Shown: positions 17,390-26,217, counted from the first letter of the stretch. The stretch: 64,000 bases of DNA from Gandjariella thermophila (GCF_005405885.1 NZ_BJFL01000002.1:248001-312000), one strand, 5' to 3'. The notes: a model not told the origin generated them from the letters alone. Translations and numbers: made by a program.

Positions 17390-18502
17390 TCACGCCGGAC
17401 GTACCGTGTACGTTCCATCGTGGTCGACCCCGATCCGGGTGCCGAACTCCCGGCTGGCCTCCTGCACCGTGCGGCGCAGCCACGCCGCGTCCTCGGGTGG
17501 TGCCGGCACCAGCCGCATGCGCCACGCCCGCATCGGCACCATGCGCAGCTCGGCCAGCGCTCCGGTGTCCGGGTACAGCGTGGCGAAATACAGCAGCCGC
17601 AGGTCGTCCCGGTACTCGCGGTAACCGTCGATGCCCTCGTAGTCGTCGATCGTGTCGCCGCACCCGTAGAGCACCAGCCGGCCCCGGTACACCTCGATCG
17701 GGCGCGGGTGGTGCGAGGAGTGGCCGTGCACCACGTCCACGCCGGCGTCGACCAGCCGGTGCGCGAACGCCACGTGGTCGGCGGGCACCTCGTAGCCCCA
17801 GTTGGACCCCCAGTGCAGTGAGACGACCACGACGTCGCCGGGTCGCCGGGTCGCCCCGACCCGCCGGGCGAGGTCGTCGGCGCTTGCCTCGGAGGTGTCC
17901 GGGACCAGGTGCACGCCGGGCCGGTCCGCGGTGGCGGCCCAGCTCGCCGGGATCCCGCTGGACGGCATGCCGCAGGAGAACACCAGCACGCGCCCACCGC
18001 CCGGCACCGCGACGGCCACCGGCCGGCACGCCTCGCCCGCGTCCCGCCCCGCGCCCACGCCGGCCAGCCCGGCCGCGGCCAGCGCGTCCAGGGTGTCGGT
18101 GAGCCCCGCGACGCCGAAGTCCAGCACGTGGTTGTTGGCCAGCGCGCACGCGTCCGGCCGGATGGCGGCCAGGCAGGGCAGGTTGGCCGGGCTCATCCGA
18201 TAGTGCACGGCCTTGCCCGGGGCGAAAACGCCGTCGTCGGTGACGCTGGACTCCAGGTTCACCACCCGCACGTCGGGCGCCATCCGGTCCACCACACCCG
18301 CCGCCTCACCCCACGGCCAGCCGAAGTCCACCGGCCGGGGAATCGGTCCGTTGCGCGCCTCTGCCAGGCCGACGTAGATCCGCGCGTCGTCGACGGCGAT
18401 CTCCCGCAGGGCCGGATCGGTGGGGTGCGGCAGGATCTGGTCGACGCCCCGGCCGGGCATCACGTCGCCGCACAGGAACAGCCGCACCGCACGCGGTCCC
18501 AC
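17390..18502 (-). CDS. CapA-family (PGA_cap) metallophosphoesterase-like protein
   Basis: 370 residues. The CapA/PGA_cap fold is recognised by FLCGDVMPGRGVDQ at the N-terminus, V-V-N-L-E-S-S-V-T, CALANNHVLDFG, VVVSLHWGSNWGYEVP and V-H-G-H-S-S-H-H-P. Asp, Asn and His of these blocks would bind metals as in calcineurin-like phosphoesterases. The family includes the poly-gamma-glutamate capsule protein CapA, but no capBC genes are here, so a capsule role is not supported. There is no signal peptide. GTG 18502 is used; GTG 18487 is an alternative. Confidence 0.85.
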   Translation of the reverse strand: MGPRAVRLFLCGDVMPGRGVDQILPHPTDPALREIAVDDARIYVGLAEARNGPIPRPVDFGWPWGEAAGVVDRMAPDVRVVNLESSVTDDGVFAPGKAVHYRMSPANLPCLAAIRPDACALANNHVLDFGVAGLTDTLDALAAAGLAGVGAGRDAGEACRPVAVAVPGGGRVLVFSCGMPSSGIPASWAATADRPGVHLVPDTSEASADDLARRVGATRRPGDVVVVSLHWGSNWGYEVPADHVAFAHRLVDAGVDVVHGHSSHHPRPIEVYRGRLVLYGCGDTIDDYEGIDGYREYRDDLRLLYFATLYPDTGALAELRMVPMRAWRMRLVPAPPEDAAWLRRTVQEASREFGTRIGVDHDGTYTVRPA

Positions 18503-18623
18503 GCCTCCACTGTGCCAGGGGGCGCGCCGGGTTCAACCCCGCCGCGCATCGGGTAGGCCACAGGCGACAGCGGGCGACTCGCCCGACGGCGCTGTCGCCG
18601 CCGGCGGACGTGGAGGTGACGAG

Positions 18624-18821
18624 ATGGCAAACCAACCGACGCCGATCCAGGTGCAGAAGTTCCTGTCCGGTGTGGACTACCCGGCGAGCAAGGAGGACCT
18701 GGTGCGGCACGCCGAGCAGCACGGCGCGGACCGCCAGGTGCTCGACGCGCTGCGGTCCATTCCGGAGCGCCGGTACAACGGGCCCAACGCGATCAGCAAG
18801 GAGATCGCGCACAGCGGTTGA
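18624..18821 (+). CDS. DUF2795 small protein
   Basis: 65 residues: QVQKFLSGVDYPASKEDLV, then A-L-R-S-I-P-E-R-R-Y-N-G-P-N-A-I-S-K. DUF2795 proteins are small helical proteins of unknown function, common in actinobacteria and often found among stress or sporulation-type genes. GGAGGTGA five bases before ATG 18624 is a near-consensus ribosome site. It starts a run of small stress-type genes. Confidence 0.9.
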   Translation: MANQPTPIQVQKFLSGVDYPASKEDLVRHAEQHGADRQVLDALRSIPERRYNGPNAISKEIAHSG

Positions 18822-18944
18822 GCAGGGCACCGGGTAGTCGGGGGCGTTGCCCCTCGACTACGCGTGTGTGGGGTTGGTTCAGCCCGCGTCGTCCGGCCGC
18901 CGCTCGCCCTCCGGCTCGGCCGCCCGACCCTCCGGCCGCCGGTG

Positions 18945-19025
18945 CTCGGTCGTATGCGACCGCCTGGGGCACGTCGACGTCGATCGTCGCCTCGATCGTG
19001 GTCGCTGCGGCCTCCTGGTAGGACG
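18945..19025 (-). pseudogene. N-terminal remnant of an SRPBCC-family (coenzyme Q-binding-like) gene
   Basis: The minus strand reads A-A-T-T-I-E-A-T-I-D-V-D-V-P-Q-A-V-A-Y-D-R, which matches the opening strand of actinobacterial SRPBCC cyclase/dehydrase-like proteins (T-T-I-E-x-S-I-D-V-x-V-P-x-x-x-A-Y). After that the frame becomes Gly/Arg-rich and the characteristic W-T-Q-F-E-x-F-P block is missing. The rest of the 363-base gap before the ChaB remnant holds nothing else I can identify. Confidence 0.4.
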
Positions 19026-19184
19026 GTGGCCGGCCGCCATGGTTGGGCGGCGCGCCGACCTGCCCCGGGCATACCCGCCACCGCGGGCGGGCACGCCCCG
19101 GGCCGCACGGTTTGTCCCGCTGGCTCTCGCGGGTAACACAAGAGTCGGACCTGCAACGACGGCAAGGCGAGGGAGGCGGATGCC

Positions 19185-19399
19185 ATGCCTGGCCGGCAGG
19201 AGCTACCCAGCACGATTCGTCGCTCGCCGGCGAAGGCGCAGCGCACGTGGATCAAGGCACACGACTCCGCGGTGCAGAACTACGGCGAGGGGCGCCGTGC
19301 CCCCAGACAGCCTTCGCCGCGCTGAAGCACTCCTTCGAGAAGGTGGGCGACCACTGGGAGCCGCGGAAGGAGGGGATCCATCATGCCGCGCCCAGGTAG
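19185..19399 (+). pseudogene. ChaB-family gene with one frameshift
   Basis: From ATG 19185 the frame reads M-P-G-R-Q-E-L-P-S-T-I-R-R-S-P-A-K-A-Q-R, then HDSAVQNYGEGRRA, the first half of an actinobacterial ChaB protein, and is then thrown out at a run of five C (19299-19303). In the next frame the second half continues (QTAFAALKHSFEKVGDHWEP). Adding one C would give an intact 71-residue protein. ChaB-type proteins are small and of uncertain function, found with stress genes. The second half overlaps the start of the PEBP gene. It is a true frameshift or a homopolymer sequencing error. Confidence 0.75.
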
Positions 19400-20063
19400 C
19401 CACCACTACGACGTCCGCCGCACCCACCTGCGCAAGGATTTCGAGCACCGCGGCGTACCCGACGAGCAGGCCGACGACGCGGCCAACGCGGAGCTGCAGC
19501 GGGACAACCCGCCCCAGCCGGTCGGTCCCGGCGACCGGGCCGGCAGGCCGCGCGGCACCCGTGGAACCAGCCGCGACGACCCCTCCGCCGACGAGTTCGC
19601 CCAGCCCCACGCCGGCGGGCTGGTGCTGCGCAGCTCGGCGTTCAGCGACCACGCCGTGATCCCGGACCGGTACTCCTTCGAGGGCGGGAACACCTCGCCG
19701 CCGCTGGAGTGGGCCGACCTGCCGCCGGGCACCCGGGAGCTGGCGCTGGTCTGCGAGGACCCGGACGCGCCCGGAGGGACGTTCGTGCACTGGGTGCTCG
19801 CCGGCATCTCCCCGGAGACCGGCGGGATCGCCGAGGGCCGGCCGCCCGAGGGCGCCGTGGTCGGCCGCAACGGTTTCGGCCGGCGGGGCTGGGGCGGTCC
19901 CCGGCCACCGGTCGGCGACCAGCCGCACCGCTACTTCTTCCGGCTCTACGCCAGCGACCGGCCGCTCGATCTGGGCCCGGCGCCCAGCGCCGACGACCTG
20001 CGGGCCGCGGTCAGCGGGCACGAGCTGGCCACCGGCACCCTGGTCGGCCTGTTCGCGCGCTGA
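19383..20063 (+). CDS. YbhB/YbcL-type PEBP protein with an extra N-terminal segment
   Basis: 226 residues. Residues 76-226 are a phosphatidylethanolamine-binding-protein domain: Y-S-F-E-G-G-N-T-S-P-P-L-E-W, LVCEDPDAPGGTFVHWVL and RYFFRLYASD are the ligand-pocket blocks of bacterial PEBP (Raf-kinase-inhibitor-like) proteins. Residues 1-75 are hydrophilic, with H-L-R-K-D-F-E-H-R-G-V-P-D-E-Q-A-D-D-A-A-N and a Gly/Arg linker; this segment is found alone as a small protein in other actinobacteria as far as I recall, so this looks like a fusion. Function unknown. Confidence 0.85.
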   Translation: MPRPGSHHYDVRRTHLRKDFEHRGVPDEQADDAANAELQRDNPPQPVGPGDRAGRPRGTRGTSRDDPSADEFAQPHAGGLVLRSSAFSDHAVIPDRYSFEGGNTSPPLEWADLPPGTRELALVCEDPDAPGGTFVHWVLAGISPETGGIAEGRPPEGAVVGRNGFGRRGWGGPRPPVGDQPHRYFFRLYASDRPLDLGPAPSADDLRAAVSGHELATGTLVGLFAR

Positions 20064-20102
20064 AGACTTGTCCCACCCGGAGAAGCGCGAGGGGTGACCG
20101 TG

Positions 20103-20318
20103 ATGAACCACGACATCTCCGATGAACCGCCGGACGAGCTGACCGAGGCCGACGAGGCGCTTCCGGAGCCGGAGGCCCCGGAGGCGGACGTGGCCGAGCA
20201 GCGGCGGCCCGCGGTGCCGGAGGAGGAACCGGAACCACCCGCCGAGGAGCCCGAGGCCGCCGAGGCGGACGTGGCCGAGCAACGCCGCGCCGTGCCCTAC
20301 GACGAGGAGGAGTACTAG
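20103..20318 (+). CDS. Small acidic protein with a duplicated motif
   Basis: 71 residues, about one third Asp and Glu, rich in Pro and Ala, with no hydrophobic core, so probably disordered. The block EADVAEQRR occurs twice, about 35 residues apart, followed by P-A-V-P and A-V-P-Y respectively. GAGGGG lies eight bases before ATG 20103; a GTG just before it is an alternative. No known family. It sits 39 bases after the PEBP gene and is probably co-transcribed. Confidence 0.7.
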   Translation: MNHDISDEPPDELTEADEALPEPEAPEADVAEQRRPAVPEEEPEPPAEEPEAAEADVAEQRRAVPYDEEEY

Positions 20319-20415
20319 CGCGACGGGCGGGGCCGGTGGGGGTCGTGGGGCGCCAGCGACCACGGTGACAGCCCCGGCCGGGATAGGTTTGCGGGCGTCG
20401 AACGTTGAAATAGAC

Positions 20416-21225
20416 ATGAAGACGGCGTTCGTGTTCCAGGGTGGCGGCAGCATCGCCGCCACCCAGGTGGGAATGCTGCGCGCCCTGACCGAGGCGGGCG
20501 TCGCGGCCGACCTGGTGGTGGGCTCCTCCGCCGGCGCCATCAACGCGGTGCGCTTCGCGCTGGAACCGACCGCGGCAGGCATCGACCACCTCGAGACGCT
20601 GTGGTCCCGGGTCAAGCGCAGGGACGTCTTCCCGGTCACCGCGCAGGACCTGCTGCCCGCGCTGGTCGGCCTCGGTGGCGGGGTGGCGTCCAACCGGGCG
20701 CTGCGCCGCCTGCTGGAACGCGAACTCGGCGGGACCGACCTGAGCGAGCTCACGCTGCCCGCGTACGTGGTGGCGACCGACCTGGCCAGCGGGGATCCGG
20801 TGACGCTGTCCCGGGGGCCCGCGGTCCGGGCGCTGCTGGCCACCACCGCGCTGCCCGGGGTGTTCCCGCCGGTCGACATCGACGGGCGGCGTTTCGTCGA
20901 CGGGGGGATCGCCTCGGTCACCCCGGTGCTCGAGGCCGAGGCGCTGGGCGCGGAAACCAGCTACGTGCTGCCGTCCATCGGCCCCAGTGACCCGGAGTCC
21001 GTGCCGCGCGGCGCCGGGCCGGTGGCGCTGCGCGCGCTCAGCCAGTTGCTGGGCCGCGCGTCGGCGAACGAGGTCGCCGTGGCGCGCCACCGGGTGTACG
21101 TGCTGCCGGCGCCCAGCCTCGGCCGTGCCAACCCGTTCGACTTCCGCAACACGCGCGCCCTGATCGACGAGGGCGAGCGGCTGGTGCGCGAGTGGCTGCA
21201 CAGCCACCGCCCGCAGGCCGCCTGA
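20416..21225 (+). CDS. Patatin-like phospholipase
   Basis: 269 residues. The oxyanion-hole loop is F-Q-G-G-G-S-I-A-A, the nucleophile elbow is G-S-S-A-G (Ser near residue 40), and the catalytic Asp is in VDGG (near residue 158), which completes the Ser-Asp dyad of patatins. The oxyanion loop lacks the arginine of typical members (GGGxRG). It is expected to hydrolyse acyl esters of membrane lipids. Start ATG 20416 begins directly at the first strand; the ribosome site is poor. Confidence 0.88.
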   Translation: MKTAFVFQGGGSIAATQVGMLRALTEAGVAADLVVGSSAGAINAVRFALEPTAAGIDHLETLWSRVKRRDVFPVTAQDLLPALVGLGGGVASNRALRRLLERELGGTDLSELTLPAYVVATDLASGDPVTLSRGPAVRALLATTALPGVFPPVDIDGRRFVDGGIASVTPVLEAEALGAETSYVLPSIGPSDPESVPRGAGPVALRALSQLLGRASANEVAVARHRVYVLPAPSLGRANPFDFRNTRALIDEGERLVREWLHSHRPQAA

Positions 21226-21234
21226 CCCCGCGGA

Positions 21235-21756
21235 TCACCGGCGGGGCGGTCGCAGCGGCAGCGGGTGCAGCACCACGTCGTTGATGGCGCCGTCGCGGAT
21301 CTCCGCGGTGAGGTAGGTGCATCGGGGTTGGCGGCGCCGGTCGGTGGGCGAGCCCGGGTTGAGCAGCCGCAGGCCCCGCGGCGTCACGCTGTCCCACGGA
21401 ATGTGGCTGTGCCCGAACACCAGCACGTCGGTGTCCGGGAACAACCGATCGCAGCGCAGCCCGCGGCCGGCGGACGGGCCGGTCTCGTGCACCACGGCGA
21501 GCCGGACACCGCCCAGCTCGGCCCGGGCCACCTCGGGCAGCCGGGCGCGCAGCTCCGGTCCGTCGTTGTTCCCGACCACCCCGATCAACCGGCGCGAGCG
21601 CGCCTCGAGCCGGTCCAGCAGGTCGGCCTCGACCCAGTCGCCGGCATGGACCACCACGTCTGCGTCGTCCACCGCGCGCCACACTTCGTCGGGCAGATCC
21701 TTCGCCCGCGTGGGCACGTGCGTGTCGGCGATCAGCAGTAGTCGCATGCCGGACAT
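21235..21756 (-). CDS. YfcE/MJ0936-type metallophosphoesterase
   Basis: 173 residues. Metal-binding motifs appear in order: IADTHV (D-x-H), V-V-H-A-G-D-W (G-D), G-V-V-G-N-N-D (G-N-N-D), VVHETG and FGHSH. The set is that of small calcineurin-like phosphodiesterases which hydrolyse model phosphodiesters; the physiological substrate is unknown. Met4 (21747) is an alternative start. It is convergent with the patatin gene and leaves nine bases between the stops. Confidence 0.9.
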   Translation of the reverse strand: MSGMRLLLIADTHVPTRAKDLPDEVWRAVDDADVVVHAGDWVEADLLDRLEARSRRLIGVVGNNDGPELRARLPEVARAELGGVRLAVVHETGPSAGRGLRCDRLFPDTDVLVFGHSHIPWDSVTPRGLRLLNPGSPTDRRRQPRCTYLTAEIRDGAINDVVLHPLPLRPPRR

Positions 21757-21883
21757 TGTTCGCCGGGCATGTTCGCGTTACGACGTTCCGTCGCTCGTCC
21801 GGTCGCCCTTGGGCTTGCCGGGGTGTTCGGGATGCCGTGCGGCGCCGGATGCGCCGGCTGGGACGCGGTCGCCGGCGGGCCGG

Positions 21884-22090
21884 CTACCGGCGGGAGGGGC
21901 CCCTGTCGACGTCGGAACGCTGCTTGCCACACTCGGCCGCGCGCTCACGCTCGCCGTGGCTGGCGCCGTGCGGCCGGTGCCCACGCTCCTTGGACGCGCC
22001 CAGGGGCACCTGTGCCCGGCTGGGCTCGACGCCCTCCCGTTTCCGGGCCTCGCGGGCGCGGGCCCGGCGCTGGATGTTGTCGCCTTCCAT
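21884..22090 (-). CDS. Small basic hydrophilic protein of an actinobacterial type
   Basis: 68 residues: M-E-G-D-N-I-Q-R-R-A-R-A-R-E-A-R-K, then V-P-L-G-A-S-K-E-R-G-H and S-H-G-E-R-E, ending C-G-K-Q. The order N-x-Q-R-R-x-x-A-R-E, G-A-S-K-x-R, S-H-x-E-R, G-K-Q recurs in small stress-type proteins of actinobacteria as I recall it; no function is known. AGGG lies about seven bases before ATG 22090. Overlapping frames on the plus strand look like chance. Confidence 0.5.
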   Translation of the reverse strand: MEGDNIQRRARAREARKREGVEPSRAQVPLGASKERGHRPHGASHGERERAAECGKQRSDVDRGPSRR

Positions 22091-22223
22091 CTGCTTGCCC
22101 TATGCCTGCGTTTCCCGGTCCGCGCGGCGCCCTAACCCTGCGCGGCGGGCCGCTCGGCGCCCGTTCCGCGACGCGCACCGCGGGTGCGTCGCCGGGGGCG
22201 CCACGGCGGCACGGGCGCGGCCG

Positions 22224-23816
22224 TCAGTGGAGGTTGGCCAACCGCGGCCACACGGCCGCCCAGGGCAGGTGCCGCCCGTCGCACACCGTGATCGGCACGC
22301 CCTGCTCGTCGCTGCGCACGGCGGCGCCGAGGTCGACCCTGCCGGCCACGGTGCACCGGTCGAACGCCGCCGCCAGCCGTTCCGGCGCGATCCCGACGGC
22401 GACCACGGCGTTCGCGGACTCGGGTGGCAGCCAGCGGGCCAGCTCGTTGTGCCCGCTGTAGGCCGGCGGCAGGTGGTGCTCGCCGCCGTACCGGTCCACG
22501 GCGCCCGCCTCGCCGTAGTCGTTGGTCAGCACCGCCGCGCCGGACCGCTCGTCGGGCGGGAGACCCTGGTACACCGCGGCGACCTGGGCGACCAGTTGGG
22601 GCCAGCCCACCCCGTCCCGCGCCTCCGGGTTCACCAGCGGCACCGGCGTTCGACCGAGCAGGTCCACCGGCAGCACCGGCAGCACGAACAGTGTGGACAG
22701 CGCCGCGTTGGCGGTGACCGCGACGACCATCCGGCGCCTCCCGGCGGGGCGGGCGAACCATGCCTCCAGCCGGACGCAGCCCACGGCCAGCAGCGGCACC
22801 AGGGTGCCCGCCGCATAGTCGATCCGCCCGTCGGTGAGCATGACGACCGCCACCACGACCGGATGTGCCACGCCCAGCGCCCGCACGGCACGCCAGCGCG
22901 GGTCGCGGAGCAGGCCGATCAGGCCGGCCAGCCACACCGGTACCAGCGGGACGCCGATCAGTGCGAGCTGTCCCGGCAACGCCAGCAGCCGGTTGCGCCC
23001 ACCGCTCTGCGCGGCCATCGCGCCGGCCATGCGCAGTTGCGGCCAGTCGTGCGCCGCCTGGTAGAGCAGGTTGGGCAGCCCGATCAGCAGGGCCAGCGCC
23101 ACGCCCACGAGCAGCCGGCGGTCGAGCAGCAGCCGGCGGGGGCCGGCGGCCGCCAGCCCCGCCAGGATTCCGATCGCCGGCAGCAGCACCAGGTGCTTGT
23201 CGTAGACGGCCAGGCCCACCGCCACGCCGGCGGCCAGCCACCAGCGGCCGTCCCCGCGCAGCAGCGCCCTGGTCGCGAACAACCACACCGCGCACCAGGC
23301 CACCAGGTCCGCGCTGTTGGTCAGCAGGGTGTGCCCGACCAGCAGCGGGTACATCCCGGTCGCGGTGCCCAGCGCGGCGAACACCTGCGCCCTGCGCCGG
23401 CCGCCGAACTCGGCGGCGATCAGCGCGGCCAGCACCACGGTGACCGCGGTGCACAGCGCGGCCGGGATCCGCACCGCCGTCACGGTGTCACCGAACAGCC
23501 AGATCCCCGCCCGGGCCAGCAGCGGCGTGAGCGGGGGAGTGTCCACGTATCCCCAGCCCGGGTGGGCGGCGAGGATCCGGAAGTACAGCTCGTCCCGGTA
23601 GTAGCCGTACCACGGGCTGAGCGCGACGAGCACGGCCAACACGCCCACCGCCGCGGGTAGCACCGCCGACCAGGACACCGGCGCCCTGGACACCGCGACG
23701 GGGCGTTCCGCGGTGGGCGCCGGGTGCCGCGCCGCCACCGCCGACGGCGGGCGGGTGGCGAGCGCCCCACCGTCCGCCGCCGCACGAAACCACGCCGGCA
23801 GACTCCCGTGCGGCAT
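22224..23816 (-). CDS. GT39/ArnT-type membrane glycosyltransferase
   Basis: 530 residues with about eleven transmembrane helices. The first outside loop contains Y-Y-R-D-E-L-Y-F-R-I-L-A, the acidic D-E catalytic motif of GT-C enzymes of the PMT/ArnT family, followed by P-G-W-G-Y-V-D-T-P-P-L-T-P. The C-terminal 150 residues are a soluble domain. It would transfer a sugar from a polyprenyl-phosphate donor to an envelope target. ATG 23816 has AAGAAGGGG upstream. No sugar genes adjoin it. Confidence 0.88.
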   Translation of the reverse strand: MPHGSLPAWFRAAADGGALATRPPSAVAARHPAPTAERPVAVSRAPVSWSAVLPAAVGVLAVLVALSPWYGYYRDELYFRILAAHPGWGYVDTPPLTPLLARAGIWLFGDTVTAVRIPAALCTAVTVVLAALIAAEFGGRRRAQVFAALGTATGMYPLLVGHTLLTNSADLVAWCAVWLFATRALLRGDGRWWLAAGVAVGLAVYDKHLVLLPAIGILAGLAAAGPRRLLLDRRLLVGVALALLIGLPNLLYQAAHDWPQLRMAGAMAAQSGGRNRLLALPGQLALIGVPLVPVWLAGLIGLLRDPRWRAVRALGVAHPVVVAVVMLTDGRIDYAAGTLVPLLAVGCVRLEAWFARPAGRRRMVVAVTANAALSTLFVLPVLPVDLLGRTPVPLVNPEARDGVGWPQLVAQVAAVYQGLPPDERSGAAVLTNDYGEAGAVDRYGGEHHLPPAYSGHNELARWLPPESANAVVAVGIAPERLAAAFDRCTVAGRVDLGAAVRSDEQGVPITVCDGRHLPWAAVWPRLANLH

Positions 23817-23996
23817 GCGCCACCCCTTCTTCCCCAAGCACGAACGGTGCACCCGCGCTCCGCGGCCGGCGGTCCGGCGACGACTCGGACCGCTCCGGCG
23901 CAGGTGGTACGGCACAGCCTGGGTGCCGGCGGGTCGAGCTTGGGCATACCCGCCCCGGCGTGGCCCGACACCTCACCGAGGCGGGCGCAACACTTC

Positions 23997-24015
23997 ACCC
24001 GACCCGGGGTCGGGT
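23997..24015. promoter_or_regulatory. Nine-base inverted repeat in the divergent gap before the 24128 gene
   Basis: ACCCGACCC-G-GGGTCGGGT is a perfect inverted repeat with a one-base centre. It lies in the 311-base gap between the GT39 start and the next gene. It could be an operator or a short hairpin. A GGGTAT stretch (24012-24017) overlaps its right arm, but no SigF-type -35 box is at the right distance. Confidence 0.35.
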
Positions 24016-24127
24016 ATGCCGTGGTGGCACCCGGCGCCTACGACGCGCTCTCCGCCCCAGCGGGTCGAACCCGCGGGCGCTCCGGCTCGGGGAAGTGACC
24101 AGTCCGAGGCACGGTACGATCGGCACC

Positions 24128-24766
24128 GTGGTGGGGGATAGGTTGCTGGGGCGAATGACGCGTGGTGGGGGGATCCGGACGGAGCCGGTCACCACGATCG
24201 ACGGCGTGTGGGAGGAAGACGGCGGGCGAGTCAGCCTGCGCTTCCTGTCCACCAGTTGGTCGTCGGTGCCTTCGCCGGTGACCAGGGAGGTTTTCCGCGG
24301 CTGGCTGATCAGGGCGTGGTGGATCTCGCTCGGCGTCACCGTGCTCGGTTTCCTGCTCTACCAGGTGTTCAGCGGCTGGCCGTGGCTGTGGTACCTGCCG
24401 GCGATCGTGTCCGTCGGCATGCTGGCCGGTTGGCTGTGCATCCGGGCGCTGGGCGAGGCCGCGGGGCTGCTGGACGACTTCTTCGGCATCCGGCGCCGGC
24501 TGCGCCGGCCGGTCAACCGCACCCGGCAGATGCGGCAGATGCCGCCGGAGACGCCGCGGTACGTGGTCAACTGCGCGTCGATCAGCCGGATCTGGGTGGA
24601 CCAGCGCTTCCTGCGCGCCACCCTCACCGTGCGCACCGTCGACGGTCGCGGGGTGACCTACCGCATCTACGGCCCGGTGGCGCCGGGCAGGCTGATCGGC
24701 CTGGTCACCGACCGGATCGGGCGGGAACGGATCATCCGCCAGGACCGCGCCCGGGCCCGCCGCTGA
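24128..24766 (+). CDS. Two-helix membrane protein of unknown function
   Basis: About 212 residues. After a hydrophilic N-terminus (about 65 residues) two adjacent transmembrane helices occur (about 70-90 and 93-112), followed by a basic cytoplasmic domain with R-R-R-L-R-R-P-V-N-R-T-R-Q-M-R-Q-M and a beta-type segment (F-L-R-A-T-L-T-V-R-T-V-D-G-R-G-V-T-Y). No family recognised. The start is uncertain: GTG 24128, GTG 24131 and ATG 24155 are in frame and none has a good ribosome site. Confidence 0.65.
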   Translation: MVGDRLLGRMTRGGGIRTEPVTTIDGVWEEDGGRVSLRFLSTSWSSVPSPVTREVFRGWLIRAWWISLGVTVLGFLLYQVFSGWPWLWYLPAIVSVGMLAGWLCIRALGEAAGLLDDFFGIRRRLRRPVNRTRQMRQMPPETPRYVVNCASISRIWVDQRFLRATLTVRTVDGRGVTYRIYGPVAPGRLIGLVTDRIGRERIIRQDRARARR

Positions 24767-24870
24767 TCTGCTCGCCCGGTCAACGGGCTGCCGACCGGGG
24801 CCGGGCCCACGGTTCAGTCCGCCGCCGGGCCTGCCCGTGCCGGTGGCCGTGTGATGCCACCGGTATCCGC

Positions 24871-26217
24871 TCACCAGTTCCGCACGGACTCGCGCAGGAT
24901 GCCGGCGATGTCCTCCTCGCCCACCGGGCGCGGGCAGGTCGACAGCAGCCGCTGCTGCTTCATGGTGCCCGGCACCAGATCGGGCACGTCCGACTCGCCG
25001 TAGCCCACCGCACCGATGCCGTTGGGGATGCCGACGTCCCGCATCAGGTCGATCAGCACCCGGGGTAGCTGCTCGGCCGGATCGCGCTGCTCCTCGGTGT
25101 CCGGGCCGAGCAGCCGGGCCGCCCGCAGGTGCCGCTGCGGCGCGGACGAGAAGGTGAACCGGAACGCCGCCGGCGCGGTCAGCGACACCGACTGGCCGTG
25201 CGGCACCAGCGGCTCGTCCGGTGGATACCCGGCGGGAACGTAGTCCCGCACCATGCCGGCGATCGGGTAACCGTTGGCATGCGGAATATGCACGCCGGCG
25301 TTGCCGAAGCCCATGCCGGCGAAGGTCGCCGCCATCATCATGTCCATCCGGGCGTCCACATTGGTCTCGCCCTCGCGGACCGCGGTGCGGAACGACCTGG
25401 CCAGCAGCGTCATCGCCTTCTCGCACCACAGGTCGGACACCGGGTTCGAGCCGCAGTAGGTGACCCGCTGCTCGGGCCGCTTGCGGTCGAACGCGCGGTA
25501 GTCCTTGGCGGTGTAGGACTCCACGGCGTGGCAGACGATGTCCATCCCGGCCGACGCGGTGACCTCCGGCGGCAGCGTCATGGTGAGCAGCGGATCGACG
25601 ATGGCCATGGTCGGCCGCAGCCGCCAGTGGCTGATCCCCGTCTTCACCCGCATGGACAGGATGTCCATGACGCACATGGCGGTGCTCTCCGAGCCGGTGC
25701 CCGCCGTGGTCGGCACCGCGATCAGCGGCTTCAGCGGCCCGGGCGGCGCCTTGGCCTGCCCGATCGGCTTGTTCACGTAGTCCATGAGCGCACCGGGATG
25801 GCTGGTGAGCAGGTTGACCGCCTTGGCGGTGTCGATCGACGAGCCGCCGCCGACCGCCACGAAGCCGTCCCACGGGCCCTGCTCGATCGCGTAGCCGGCG
25901 GCCTTGTTCAGGCTGTCGTCGGTCGGCTCGACGTGCACCCCGTCGAACACCTCGGCGGTGATGCCGTAGCGCTTGATCGTGTCCACGATCCGGTGCGGCG
26001 CGCCCGCGGCCGACACCCCGGGATCGGTGATGACCAGGACGCGGCTGACCCCGTACTGGGACAGCTCGAAGCCGATCTCGTCGGCGGCTCCGGCGCCGAA
26101 CTTCAGTGGCGGCGCGCCCCAGGTGAAGATCGTCTCTTCGGTGAGGTTGACGTTCGCGGTCACCGCACCCCCCAGCCAGGCGTAGCTGCTCTGCGGTGCC
26201 ACATCGTGTGGCTCCAC
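24871..26217 (-). CDS. Hydroxyacid-oxoacid transhydrogenase / iron-containing alcohol dehydrogenase
   Basis: 448 residues. It belongs to the iron-dependent alcohol dehydrogenase superfamily: VAVGGGSSIDTAKAVN for the dinucleotide, VPTTAGTGSES, and metal-binding Asp and His in G-M-D-I-V-C-H-A-V-E-S-Y and G-V-H-I-P-H-A-N-G-Y. Length, the opening ETIFTWGAPPLKFG and the YCGSNPVSDLW block are those of hydroxyacid-oxoacid transhydrogenase (ADHFE1 type), which couples 4-hydroxybutyrate oxidation to 2-oxoglutarate reduction without free NAD. Start GTG 26217 is not supported by a clear ribosome site; GTG about 57 bases downstream is possible. A 3-hydroxybutyrate locus lies 13 kb away. Confidence 0.88.
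   Translation of the reverse strand: MEPHDVAPQSSYAWLGGAVTANVNLTEETIFTWGAPPLKFGAGAADEIGFELSQYGVSRVLVITDPGVSAAGAPHRIVDTIKRYGITAEVFDGVHVEPTDDSLNKAAGYAIEQGPWDGFVAVGGGSSIDTAKAVNLLTSHPGALMDYVNKPIGQAKAPPGPLKPLIAVPTTAGTGSESTAMCVMDILSMRVKTGISHWRLRPTMAIVDPLLTMTLPPEVTASAGMDIVCHAVESYTAKDYRAFDRKRPEQRVTYCGSNPVSDLWCEKAMTLLARSFRTAVREGETNVDARMDMMMAATFAGMGFGNAGVHIPHANGYPIAGMVRDYVPAGYPPDEPLVPHGQSVSLTAPAAFRFTFSSAPQRHLRAARLLGPDTEEQRDPAEQLPRVLIDLMRDVGIPNGIGAVGYGESDVPDLVPGTMKQQRLLSTCPRPVGEEDIAGILRESVRNW

Noticed and set aside
17390-18502. Poly-gamma-glutamate capsule locus
   Set aside because: Only the CapA-type phosphoesterase is present; no capB, capC or capE homologues adjoin it.
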